A DNA stretch of 64,000 bases, taken from positions 620,001 to 684,000 of the forward strand of contig NZ_JAIHOO010000001.1 in assembly GCF_019733395.1 (NCBI RefSeq), read 5' to 3'. Shown here piece by piece: positions 45,763-54,253 of this stretch. Under the pieces are notes generated by a model, which made no database searches, was not told the origin of the DNA, and saw only the letters and a program-made list of their open reading frames with translations. Every line of letters starts with the position of its first letter. Position 1 is the first letter of the stretch. This DNA is from Lysobacter sp. BMK333-48F3. Lineage in GTDB: Bacteria > Pseudomonadota > Gammaproteobacteria > Xanthomonadales > Xanthomonadaceae. The translations under genes were made by a program, and so were the position numbers.

Positions 45763-45900
45763 AGGTTGTGACGAGGCCGGAACGGCGACGGACGCGCGAG
45801 CGGCGGTCCGAGGCGGCGCCATTCTACTGCCTATCGCGTCGCCGCGGCGCGAGGCCGGAGCGCCGGTCCGTACGCCGCCGGCGAATGCGGCCTGTGCCGC

Positions 45901-46704
45901 TCAGCCCATCGCCGAACAGGACAGACTGCGCCAGCGCTGCGCGCCGGCGGCGCGGCGCAGCGCGTCGCCGTCGGCGGCGGTCGCGGCGACGTCGATCCAG
46001 GTCGCCGCCGAGGTTTCGCCCAGCGCCTGCACCTGCGCCGGGAAGCCGGCCTGGCTCAGCGAGGCGGCGCGTTTGCGCGCCGAGTCTTCGTTGCGGAAGC
46101 GGCCGAGGGCGATGCCGTTGGCGTCGGCGCCCTCGCCCATCACGAACAGATCGTCGAAGCCGGCGGCGCGGATGCGCTGCGCGGTCGCCTGCGCGGCGTC
46201 GCGGCTGGCTGCCGGCGGCAGGTATACGCGCCAGCCGCGCGCCGCCGTCGCGGCGCCCTGGCTGCGCGTGACCAGCTTCTGCGCCAGCGGCTGCAGTTTG
46301 GTCCGCGCGGCGTCGGCGGCCGCGGCGTCGGCGAATGGGCCCAGGCTGTAGCACTGCGCCGGGGCCTGCGCCGCCAGCGCGGCCTCGACCGGCTTGGCGG
46401 CTTCGCTCGCGGCCGCGGCCGGCGCGGCAGCCGGTTCCGCCACGGGCGGCGCTGCCGCAGGGTCGCGCGGCGCGGTCGGCGCGGCGACGCCGCTATCGAT
46501 CGGCGTGGCCGCAGCGGCTTGCGCCGGCGTCGGTGCGGGTGACGCCGCGCCCGTATCGGCGCGTTCGTCGACCAAGCGCAAACGGGCCACGCCCAGCGGC
46601 AGCGCGGCCTCGGCCGTTGCGGTCGGGGCAGGACGCGCGATCCACCAGGCGGCGACGCCGATGTTGAGCGCGATCAACAGAACGATGAGAGCACGAACGA
46701 GCAT
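45901..46704 (-). CDS. SPOR-domain protein
   Basis: A 267-residue protein with an N-terminal membrane anchor (residues 3-25, VRALIVLLIALNIGVAAWWI), an Ala/Pro-rich periplasmic linker (about 28-115) and a C-terminal SPOR-like domain (CYSLGPFADAAAADAARTKL and the second half AGFDDLFVMGEGADANGIALGRFRNEDSARKRAASL). SPOR domains bind denuded glycan at the division septum. It follows coaX by 22 bp on the same strand, so it is the last gene of the fak-plsY-birA-coaX run. Confidence 0.85.
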   Translation of the reverse strand: MLVRALIVLLIALNIGVAAWWIARPAPTATAEAALPLGVARLRLVDERADTGAASPAPTPAQAAAATPIDSGVAAPTAPRDPAAAPPVAEPAAAPAAAASEAAKPVEAALAAQAPAQCYSLGPFADAAAADAARTKLQPLAQKLVTRSQGAATAARGWRVYLPPAASRDAAQATAQRIRAAGFDDLFVMGEGADANGIALGRFRNEDSARKRAASLSQAGFPAQVQALGETSAATWIDVAATAADGDALRRAAGAQRWRSLSCSAMG

Positions 46705-46726
46705 GCGCGGATTCTAGCCTCAGCGC

Positions 46727-47485
46727 CTAGGTCGGCGTCTCGATGCCGGCCCAGATCGCAAGTCCCTCCAGCACCAGGGCCGGCTCCAGGGTCGCCTCCG
46801 GCAGCCAGGGCGCCAGCGCGTCGCCGCCGCCGCCGTGCAGCAGCAGCCGCGGCCGCTGCCCCAGGCGCGCGCCGGCGCGCTCCAGGCTGCGTTCGATCAG
46901 CGCCAGCGCCGCGCCGTTGGCGCCGGACGCCAGCGCGTCTTCGGTATCGGCGGCGAAGTCGAGCGTCTCGCCGCCGTCCTCGGGCAGTTGCGGCGCGCGC
47001 GCGTGCAGCGCTTCGCGCATCAGGGTCGGCGACGGCGCGATCAGGCCGCCGTGGTGCCGGCCCTGCTCGTCGAGCAGGTCGATGGTCAGCGCCGTGCCCA
47101 CGCCGCAGATCAGCGCCGGGCCGCGCCGCTGCGCATGCGCGCCGAGCAGGGCCAGGAAACGGTCGACGCCGAACTTGCGCGGGTCGGCGTAGGCGATGCG
47201 CACCCGGCCATAGCCGTCGCGGGCGAAGCTGGCCTGGGTGCGCGCCAGCGAGATCCGCCGGCAGCGCGCGGCCAGCGCCTGCAGCACCGCCATGCGCAAG
47301 GCCGGATGGGCGACGCTGGCCAGGTAGGCGGTATCGATGCGCTGCTCCGGCAAGGCCTCGCCCAGCGCCGCGGCGACGTCGTCCTCGCGATGCGGCAAGG
47401 CGCAAATCGGGCCCGGACCACCGTCCGCGCCCAGCGGCGCGCACTTCAACCGGGTGTTGCCGAGGTCGAACAGCCAGGCCGTCAT
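46727..47485 (-). CDS. coaX: Type III pantothenate kinase
   Basis: A 252-residue kinase phosphorylating pantothenate, the first step of coenzyme A synthesis. It has the ASKHA-fold N-terminal phosphate motif WLFDLGNTRLK, the PVGVDR-like stretch RKFGVDRFLALLGA, and CGVGTALTIDLLDEQGRHHGGLIAPS. Its ATG at 47485 overlaps the birA stop (47482-47485). The birA-coaX pairing is usual in gammaproteobacteria that lack coaA. Confidence 0.94.
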   Translation of the reverse strand: MTAWLFDLGNTRLKCAPLGADGGPGPICALPHREDDVAAALGEALPEQRIDTAYLASVAHPALRMAVLQALAARCRRISLARTQASFARDGYGRVRIAYADPRKFGVDRFLALLGAHAQRRGPALICGVGTALTIDLLDEQGRHHGGLIAPSPTLMREALHARAPQLPEDGGETLDFAADTEDALASGANGAALALIERSLERAGARLGQRPRLLLHGGGGDALAPWLPEATLEPALVLEGLAIWAGIETPT

Positions 47486-48477
47486 CGCCCCGGCTCCGCG
47501 CGGCGCACGCTGACTTCGCCGGCATGGAAGCGGCGCTCCTCGCCGTCGCCCAGGCGCACCCGCAGCGCGCCGTCGTCGGCCAGGCCGAGGGCGACGCCGT
47601 CGTGGCGCGCGTCGGCGCCGTGCACGCTCACCGGCTGGCCGGCCAGCGCGTCGAACAGCGCGTAGCGATCCAGGAACGGCTCCAGCCCGGCGCGGTCGAA
47701 TTCGTCCAGCGCCGGCAGCAGGCGCGCCAGCACCGCCGCGGCCAGCGCATCGCGCGACAGCGCGCGGTCGCCGGCGAGCCCGGCCAGATCGCACCAGGGT
47801 TGGTCGATCGCCGCCGCGGCGTCGGCCGGCATGCGCACGTTGAGGCCGAGGCCGATCACCGCGCGCGCCGGTCCGGCGTATTCGCCGCCGCCTTCGATCA
47901 GCAGGCCGCCGAGCTTGCGCAGCCCGGCACCGCCGAGCACCACCAGGTCGTTCGGCCATTTCAGCCGCACCGCGGCATAACCCAGCCCTTGCAGGGCTTC
48001 GACCGCGGCGATACCGGCGACCAGGCTCAGCCCGCCCAACCGCGCCAGCCCGCCGCCGAAGGTGCGCGCCAGCGACAGGTACAGGTGCGCCGCCAAGGGC
48101 GAGGCCCAGACCCGGCCGCGGCGGCCGCGGCCGCCGGTCTGGCGTTCGGCCAGCAGCACCAGCGCGCCCTCGGCCGGGGTCGGCCGGCGCAGCAGTTCGG
48201 TATTGGTCGAGTCCAGGCTCCAGGCCACCTCCAGCTCGGCCAGTCGCGCGCGCGCGGCGCCCGGCAAGGCGGCGCGGATGGCCTCGGCGTCGAGCAGATC
48301 CAGCGGCTGCGCCAGCGCGTAGCCGCGCCCGGGCTTGGCCTCGATCGCGACCCCGGCCTCGCGCAGGGCTTCGATCCGCTTCCACACCGCGGCGCGGGTC
48401 TGCCCGGCCGCGCTGGCCAGCGCGTCGCCGGTCGCCGGACCCTGGATCAGGCGTTGCAACAAAGCACGGTCGTCCAT
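47482..48477 (-). CDS. birA: Bifunctional biotin ligase / biotin operon repressor
   Basis: A 331-residue BirA. Residues 1-62 form a winged helix (MDDRALLQRLIQGPATGDALA... TRAAVWKRIEAL), so it may also repress biotin genes. The ligase core has the biotin-binding loop RQTGGRGRRGRVWASP, LKWPNDLVV and KLGGLLIEG. The C-terminal SH3-like cap reads DGVALGLADDGALRVR. Start ATG 48477 overlaps the plsY stop by one base (TGATG) and its stop overlaps coaX. Confidence 0.95.
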   Translation of the reverse strand: MDDRALLQRLIQGPATGDALASAAGQTRAAVWKRIEALREAGVAIEAKPGRGYALAQPLDLLDAEAIRAALPGAARARLAELEVAWSLDSTNTELLRRPTPAEGALVLLAERQTGGRGRRGRVWASPLAAHLYLSLARTFGGGLARLGGLSLVAGIAAVEALQGLGYAAVRLKWPNDLVVLGGAGLRKLGGLLIEGGGEYAGPARAVIGLGLNVRMPADAAAAIDQPWCDLAGLAGDRALSRDALAAAVLARLLPALDEFDRAGLEPFLDRYALFDALAGQPVSVHGADARHDGVALGLADDGALRVRLGDGEERRFHAGEVSVRRAEPGR

Positions 48478-49148
48478 CAGCCGCGCCGCCAGCGATGCAA
48501 CAGCCGCGCCCGGGCGAACCGCGATTCGGTGCCGGCGCGCAGCCGGGCCAGGTTGCCGCGATGAGTGAAGGCGATCAGCAGCGCCGCAGCGACGGCGAAG
48601 CACCAGCGCGGCGCGCCGGCGTCGCCGAGCCAGGCCAAGAGCGGCAGGCAGGCCGCGGCCAGCACCGTGGCCAGGCCGACGTAGCCGCTGAGCACGACGG
48701 TCGCCCCCCACGCCAGCAGCAGCCACGGCACGGCGAACGGCCACAGCACCAGCAACGCGCCGACCACGGTCGCCGCGCCCTTGCCGCCGCGGAAACCGTG
48801 CCAGAGCGGCCAGATATGGCCGAGCACCGCGGCGAAACCGGCCAGGTAACCGTGCGCGGTCACCGACAGCGCGCCGCCGACCGGGGCGTAGCGCAACGCC
48901 AGCCAGGCCGCCAGCGCGCCCTTGCCGATGTCGATCGCGACCACCCCCAGGGCGAAGCGCCAGCCCTGGGTGCGGAAGGCGTTGGTGCCGCCGGCGTTGC
49001 CGCTGCCCTGTTGGCGGATGTCCACGCCGCGCCGCCGGCCCAGGACCAGGCTGCCGGACACCGAGCCGATCGCGTAGGCGGCCAGCAGCAAGGCCAGCGT
49101 CGCCGGGGCGAGGTCGGACAGGACGGGAATCGGGGCGGTGGGCAGCAT
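48477..49148 (-). CDS. plsY: Acyl-phosphate:glycerol-3-phosphate acyltransferase
   Basis: A 223-residue inner-membrane enzyme adding an acyl chain from acyl-phosphate to glycerol 3-phosphate, the first acylation of phospholipid synthesis. The three signature loops are GSGNAGGTNAFRT, WHGFRGGKGAAT and the C-terminal AFTHRGNLARLRAG. Five or more membrane helices. It lies 84 bp downstream of a gene for a FakA-FakB-like fusion that would make its acyl-phosphate substrate from fatty acid. Confidence 0.95.
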   Translation of the reverse strand: MLPTAPIPVLSDLAPATLALLLAAYAIGSVSGSLVLGRRRGVDIRQQGSGNAGGTNAFRTQGWRFALGVVAIDIGKGALAAWLALRYAPVGGALSVTAHGYLAGFAAVLGHIWPLWHGFRGGKGAATVVGALLVLWPFAVPWLLLAWGATVVLSGYVGLATVLAAACLPLLAWLGDAGAPRWCFAVAAALLIAFTHRGNLARLRAGTESRFARARLLHRWRRG

Positions 49149-49232
49149 GCGCGGATTATGCGCGAGCCGGCCGCGATCCGAGCCCGGTTCGGGCCCGGCG
49201 CGGGCCGGCCCGCGCCGAACCGCCGCGCGCGG

Positions 49233-51062
49233 TCACACGTCGGCGGCCGGCGCCGGCTGCAACGAAACCAGCAAGGCGCCGCGGCCGGCGTGCGCGCCCA
49301 GCGCGGGCCCGGTTTCGACCAGCCAGGCCTCGCTCAGCGCCAGCCGGCGGCGCAGTTCGGCCAGCAGGCGCTCGCCGTCGGCCCGCGCGTCGCAATGGCC
49401 GACGATCGCCCGCCAGCGCTCGCCGGCAGGCAGTTGCCGGACGACGTAGCGGGCCAGCGCCTGGGCCGCGCCGGCGCGCGCGAACAGGCCGGTGCGCACG
49501 CCCAGACGGCCGTCCGCGCGCATCGCCGCGACCGGGGTCAGGCCGGTCCAGCGCACCAGCGCGCCGGCCCAGGCCGGGATGCGGCCGCCGCGCACCGCGT
49601 GGCGGATGTCGCGCGCCATCGCCCAGGTTCGAGTCGCCGGACGCAGGCGCTCGAGCTCGCTCACGATCGCCGCCGTGTCCCAGCCGGCCTCGGCCAGTTC
49701 CGCCGCGCGCCAGGCCAGCAGGGCCTGGCCGCCGGCGGCGTTGAGGCTGTCGAACACCCGCACCCGCTGCGGATCGGCGCGACTGGCCGCCTGTTCGCCG
49801 GCCTGCAGGGTGCCCGACACCGCCCGCGACAAGCCCACGTACAACACCTGGGCGCGATGGCCGAGCAGGAAGTCGAAACAGCGGCGGAAGTCGCCCGGCG
49901 GCGGCTGACTGGTGCGTGGCAGATCGGCGCTGACCGCCATCCGGCGGTAGAACTCGGCGGTGCTCAGCGCGGTCTTGTCCAGGTAGTCGCGGCCGTCGAT
50001 CGACACCCGCACCGGCACCACCTGCAGCGCCAGGCGCTCGGCCAGTTCGTCCGGCAGGTCGGCGGCGCTGTCGGTGACCACCGCCACGCGCTGGCTGCGC
50101 TCGACGCTGCGCTGTTGCTGCAGCATGTCGTCGGCCTTCATCGCCTCGACCCCGCCGTGGCCGGCGCAGGCGTCGAACAGGCGTTGCGGCGCGCCGACAT
50201 GGGCATGCACGCGCAGTCGCTCGCCGCCGCCGGCCAGCACCACCGAATCGGCGCCCAGCGCCTCCAATTGGGCGACCAGGACGGCGCGGTCCATGGCCTC
50301 GCCGATCAGCAGACATTCGCAGCACCAACGCCGCTGCGGATCGACCGCCTCGTGCACCGCCGGTACCGCCGCGGCATGCCCGGCGCAGGCGTCGTTGGCG
50401 GCGCCGCCGGCGCCGCGCATGCGCAACGCACGCGGGCCGCCGTCGACGAATTCGGCGATGCCCTCGAGCAGGTCGACGAAGCCGCGCGCACCGGCGTCGA
50501 CCACCCCGGCCCGCTGCAGCAACGCCAGTTGCTGCGGCGTCCTGGCCAGGGCGACGCGGGCCCGCTCCAGCGCCGCGGCGAAACCGGCGCGCGGATCGCC
50601 GTCGCTGGCCTGGGCCGCCTCGTCGAGCGCATCGGCGAAGGCGTTGATGACGCTGAGGATGGTGCCTTCGACCGGATGGGCGAGCGCCGCGCGCGCCTGC
50701 TCGGCGCCGTGCCGGACCGCGCCGGCCAGGGCGGCGGCGTCGAGTTCGGGCTGGGCGCGGGCGTACTCCGCGACCCCGTACAGGAACTGGGCTAGGATCG
50801 CGCCGGAGTTGCCGCGCGCGCCGTCGACCGCGTCGTCGCCGACGCGCTGCAGCAGTTCGCCGATATGCCGGCTGCGCCGGCTCAGCGCCCCGTTCAGCAG
50901 GCTGCCGAGGGTGTGGGCGAGGTTGTTGCCGGTGTCGCCGTCGGCGACCGGGAACACGTTGATCCGGTTGAGCCGGTCGCGCCCGGCGATGACCCGGCGC
51001 GCACCGGCGATCAGGGCCCGGCGCAGGGCCGGTGCGGTCAGCGGCGGGCGGGCGGTGGGCAT
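49233..51062 (-). CDS. FakA-FakB-like fusion: DAK2-domain kinase joined to a DegV fatty-acid-binding domain
   Basis: A 609-residue protein. Residues 9-200 are a DAK2 kinase domain with the metal/ATP motif FPVADGDTGNNL and GARGNSGAILAQFL; about 200-310 is the middle FakA-type region (VVDAGARGFVDLLEG... CCECLLIGEAMD); about 325-609 is a DegV/EDD domain starting VAVVTDSAADLP, with the fatty-acid-binding TSQPPPGDF and VGLSRAVSGTLQAGE. In Firmicutes these are separate proteins, FakA and FakB, which phosphorylate exogenous fatty acids. The fused form and the neighbouring plsY fit one pathway. Start at ATG 51062; the upstream frame is poor. Confidence 0.88.
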   Translation of the reverse strand: MPTARPPLTAPALRRALIAGARRVIAGRDRLNRINVFPVADGDTGNNLAHTLGSLLNGALSRRSRHIGELLQRVGDDAVDGARGNSGAILAQFLYGVAEYARAQPELDAAALAGAVRHGAEQARAALAHPVEGTILSVINAFADALDEAAQASDGDPRAGFAAALERARVALARTPQQLALLQRAGVVDAGARGFVDLLEGIAEFVDGGPRALRMRGAGGAANDACAGHAAAVPAVHEAVDPQRRWCCECLLIGEAMDRAVLVAQLEALGADSVVLAGGGERLRVHAHVGAPQRLFDACAGHGGVEAMKADDMLQQQRSVERSQRVAVVTDSAADLPDELAERLALQVVPVRVSIDGRDYLDKTALSTAEFYRRMAVSADLPRTSQPPPGDFRRCFDFLLGHRAQVLYVGLSRAVSGTLQAGEQAASRADPQRVRVFDSLNAAGGQALLAWRAAELAEAGWDTAAIVSELERLRPATRTWAMARDIRHAVRGGRIPAWAGALVRWTGLTPVAAMRADGRLGVRTGLFARAGAAQALARYVVRQLPAGERWRAIVGHCDARADGERLLAELRRRLALSEAWLVETGPALGAHAGRGALLVSLQPAPAADV

Positions 51063-51227
51063 GGCGCGAGTCTCGCCCAAACCCGCGCCGGCGCTTGCTG
51101 CGGCGCAGCACGCGCGCCGTCGGTCGCCCACCGCCGAAGGGCCGCCGACGCGGTCCTGGTTTCGCGCTATAGTCGGCAATCTCCCGAGGCCGGACGCCGG
51201 CCGGGACGACCTCCAAGGGATTCCGCC

Positions 51228-51512
51228 ATGTTACGGATCTGCCTGTGCCTGCTGTTCGCCTTCGCCAGCGCGACCCTGGCCGTTGCGGAGGTCGGTGCGC
51301 GCGAGGTCAACAAGCTCAGCCCCAACGACGCCTGCTCCAGCAACGCCAGCGCGCAGCGCAAGGACGCCGCGGCGCGCCCGAGCTCGCGCAACGCCGCGCC
51401 GGCCACCGCGCGCGACACCAAGGCCAAGCCCAGCGTGCACAGCGACTCGGAGAGCAACAACCGCCTGCAGTCGCCGCGCTGGCACAATTTCCTGCCGGGC
51501 ATGTTCCGCTGA
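51228..51512 (+). CDS. Small exported hypothetical protein
   Basis: A 94-residue protein with a signal peptide (MLRICLCLLFAFASATLAVA, cleavage near residue 20) and a polar Ser/Asn/Ala-rich mature part ending PRWHNFLPGMFR. No domain is recognised. An AAGGGA ribosome site lies before the ATG at 51228. Its stop is 18 bp before the MtfA-like gene, so the two may be co-transcribed. Confidence 0.65.
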   Translation: MLRICLCLLFAFASATLAVAEVGAREVNKLSPNDACSSNASAQRKDAAARPSSRNAAPATARDTKAKPSVHSDSESNNRLQSPRWHNFLPGMFR

Positions 51513-51530
51513 TTCGCTGACGGTTCGCGC

Positions 51531-52280
51531 TTGTTCGAGTTCCTGCGCCGGTTGCGGCGCCCGCCCCGCCCCATCGACGACGCCCTGTGGCGCGACACGG
51601 TCGCGGCCTTGCCATGGGCGCAGGCGCTGGATCCGGCCCGGCAACAGCGCCTGGGCGAACTCGCCGCGCGCTTCCTGCACGAGAAAACCATCAGCCCGAT
51701 CGGCGAATTGAGCCTGGACGAGTCGCAACGCGCCCGGCTCGCCGCGCTGTGCTGCCTGCCCCTGCTCGAGTTCGGCGAGGAAGGCCTTCGCGGCTGGTCG
51801 CAGCTGATCGTCTATCCCGATGCGTTCCGGGTGAACCGCAGTCACACCGACGCCGCCGGCGTGCTGCACGAGTGGCAGGACGAGTTGATCGGCGAGGCCT
51901 GGGAACAGGGGCCGCTGATCCTGTCCTGGGCCGACGTCGCCGCCGACTGCGAGGATCCGCGCGCCGGCTACTGCGTCGCCGCGCACGAGATGGCGCATAA
52001 GCTCGACGTGCTCGACGGCCTGCTCGACGGCACTCCGCCGCTGCCGCGCGCCTGGCAGCGACAGTGGGCGCGCGATTTCCAGCGCGCCTACGACGCTTTC
52101 GTGCAAGAGGTCGACGCCGGCCGCGAAACCGCGATCGACGCCTACGCGGCCGAAGCCCCGGAAGAATTCTTCGCCGTCGCCACCGAATACCATTTCAGCG
52201 ACCCACAGCTGCTGCGCGCGGAAATGCCCGAAGTCGCCGCGCACCTGGAGCGCTTGTACGGCCCCTCGCCGTTCGCCTGA
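51531..52280 (+). CDS. mtfA: MtfA-like zinc peptidase (M90 family)
   Basis: A 249-residue cytosolic zinc peptidase. The metal motif is HEMAHKLD at residues 152-159 with Glu153 as catalyst; a further ligand is likely Glu in APEEFFAVATEYHF. In E. coli MtfA binds the glucose-PTS repressor Mlc. The likely start is TTG 51531 (reads as MFEFLRRL). A pair of REPs and the convergent phoQ gene follow. Confidence 0.9.
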   Translation: MFEFLRRLRRPPRPIDDALWRDTVAALPWAQALDPARQQRLGELAARFLHEKTISPIGELSLDESQRARLAALCCLPLLEFGEEGLRGWSQLIVYPDAFRVNRSHTDAAGVLHEWQDELIGEAWEQGPLILSWADVAADCEDPRAGYCVAAHEMAHKLDVLDGLLDGTPPLPRAWQRQWARDFQRAYDAFVQEVDAGRETAIDAYAAEAPEEFFAVATEYHFSDPQLLRAEMPEVAAHLERLYGPSPFA

Positions 52281-52336
52281 GCCGCTGCTGCACAACCGCG
52301 CGGCTCAAGGCCTGCGTCGCGACGCGCCCTCTCCGT

Positions 52337-52467
52337 GTAGGAGCGGCGCGAGCCGCGACCGCGCAGCGATGGTCTCGCCTCGCCCGCCTCAGATTGGAGC
52401 ACACGATACGAACGCCGGGTTCGGCGCGAGGCCGAAACATCGCGGTCGCGGCTAACGCCGCTCCTAC
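52337..52467. repeat. Inverted pair of GTAG REPs between mtfA and phoQ
   Basis: A 24-nt GTAGGAGCGGCG unit at 52337-52360 and its inverted partner at 52445-52467, spaced by about 84 nt. Same family as at 3845. They sit between convergent genes and may act as a shared transcript end. Confidence 0.85.
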
Positions 52468-52494
52468 AGGAAGCCGCGCGGTCGCGGCCGGCGC

Positions 52495-53904
52495 CTACAA
52501 CCCCGGCGGCAGCTTCACTTCGAAACGCGTGCCGCCCAGTTCCTGCGACGGGGTCACGTCGAGGGTGCCGCGGTAGCCGCGCACCAGGTCCTGCACGATC
52601 GCCAGGCCGATGCCGTGGCCGTGCACGCGTTCGTCGCCGCGCACTCCGCGCTGCAGGATCATCGCCACCTTTTCCGGCGGGATGCCCGGGCCGTCGTCGT
52701 CGACCGCGATCAGCAGGCCGGGACGGCGGTTGGCCGCGATCTCGCCGGCCTGCACGGTCAGCAACACCCGCGAACGCGCCCACTTGAAGGCGTTCTCGAG
52801 CAGGTTGCCGAGCAGTTCCTGCAGGTCGCCCGGCTCGCCGTGGAACTGCACCCCGTCGGCGAGTTCGAACTCGCACAGGATGCCCTTGTTCGAATAGACC
52901 TTCTCCAGCCCGCGCACGATCTCCTCGGCATGCGGCTCGATCGCGATCGGCGCGGCGAACAGCGCGTGGCCGCCGGAAGCGGCGCGGGCGAGTTGGTAGG
53001 AGACCAGGTCGTTCATGCGCCGCAACTGCACGTCCAGGTCTTCGCGCAGGTCGTCGTCGATCGTGCCGCCGCCGTTGCGGTCGTCCAGGCGCGCGCGCAG
53101 CACCGCCAGCGGCGTCTTCAGGCTGTGGGCCAGGTCGGCCAGGGTGTTGCGCTGGCGATCGAGGTTCTCGCGCTCGCTCTCGATGAAGGCGTTGATGCTT
53201 TCGGTCAGCGGCTCCAGCTCGCGCGGGTGGCGCTCGCTCATCCGCGAGGCCAGACCGCGCTGGACCCGCTTGAGCTCCTCGATCACCCGCCGCAACGGGC
53301 GCAGGCTCCACTGCATGATCAGCGCCTGCAACAGCAGCAGAATCACCCCGGCGCCGCCGAGGTAGTTCCACAAGGCCTTGCGGAACACCGCGACCTGGGC
53401 GCGCAGCGCGCTGGTGTCTTCGAGGATGTAGATCGTGTACTGGAACTCCGACTTGCTGTCGCCGTCGACGCTCCAGATCAGGCCGCGGCCGTAGCGGTAG
53501 GCCTCGCCGGAGCGGCCGCTGATCTCGTTGATCGGCAGCGGGCCTTCGAAGGTCTCCTGGGCCGGCTTGAGCATGCCGCCGTCGGGCAGCACCGGGCCCT
53601 GCGCCGACATCGAGTCCCAATGCCCGTTGGGCAGGATGACTTCGGCATACAGGCCGCTGCCCGGCCGGTCGAAACGCGGATCGGGCGGGTCGTAGGGCGG
53701 AATGATCTCGCCGCTGCGGCCGAAATCGGTATCGGCCGCATACGCCAGCGCGTAGCTGGTCAGGCGCTGGCGCAGGTTGCTTTCGGCGGTCTCGAGGAAG
53801 GCCCGGTCGAGCGCGTAGCCGGCCAGGGCCAGGAAGGCGAGCAGGCCCAGGCTGGCGGCGAGCAATTGGCGGGCGCGCAACGAGCGCGGCTGGCCCCAGC
53901 TCAT
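52495..53904 (-). CDS. phoQ: PhoQ-like sensor histidine kinase
   Basis: A 469-residue membrane kinase. Helices at about 13-35 and 181-200 flank a periplasmic sensor with acidic patches (DPPDPRFDRPGSG). The H-box LADLAHSLKTPLAVL has His260, and the ATPase domain has NLLENAFKWA, DDDGPGIPPEK and GHGIGLAIV. In relatives PhoQ senses low Mg2+ or antimicrobial peptides. The gene lies 330 bp after phoP on the same strand; the gap holds a 27-bp minisatellite. An ATG at 53904 is the likely start. Confidence 0.9.
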   Translation of the reverse strand: MSWGQPRSLRARQLLAASLGLLAFLALAGYALDRAFLETAESNLRQRLTSYALAYAADTDFGRSGEIIPPYDPPDPRFDRPGSGLYAEVILPNGHWDSMSAQGPVLPDGGMLKPAQETFEGPLPINEISGRSGEAYRYGRGLIWSVDGDSKSEFQYTIYILEDTSALRAQVAVFRKALWNYLGGAGVILLLLQALIMQWSLRPLRRVIEELKRVQRGLASRMSERHPRELEPLTESINAFIESERENLDRQRNTLADLAHSLKTPLAVLRARLDDRNGGGTIDDDLREDLDVQLRRMNDLVSYQLARAASGGHALFAAPIAIEPHAEEIVRGLEKVYSNKGILCEFELADGVQFHGEPGDLQELLGNLLENAFKWARSRVLLTVQAGEIAANRRPGLLIAVDDDGPGIPPEKVAMILQRGVRGDERVHGHGIGLAIVQDLVRGYRGTLDVTPSQELGGTRFEVKLPPGL

Positions 53905-54103
53905 CGGGCCGCACGGGCCGGCGGGCCCGCCTCGGTTGGGGACGCGGGCCGCATGGGTCGGGTTGCGCTCCTGGATCCAGTTCTTAGTGCGAGGGTTTTC
54001 GGTGCGAGGCGGAGCACCGCCCCGCCCGCTTCAATCGCGGCAGGGCAACCTGCTATCGGTGGGGCGCCGCGCAGCTAGCGCCACACTGCGCGCCTTGCCT
54101 TGG

Positions 54104-54253
54104 TCCCCGCTGCGGGGCCGTATCGCTGGGTCCCCGCCGCGCGATCGTAACGCTAAATCCCGGCTGCGCGGCGGTACCGCTTAATCCCCGCTGCGCGATC
54201 GTGCTGTTTAGTCCCCGCTTCGCGGCCGTACCGCTTAATCCCCGCTTCGCGGG
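54104..54253. repeat. 27-bp tandem repeat at the end of phoP
   Basis: Five and a half 27-nt units begin at 54104, 54131, 54158, 54185, 54212 and 54239, each starting TCCCCGC or TCCCGGC. The last units run into the phoP coding end, encoding its terminal residues. Being a multiple of three, changes in copy number would keep frame in any readthrough product. Confidence 0.85.
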
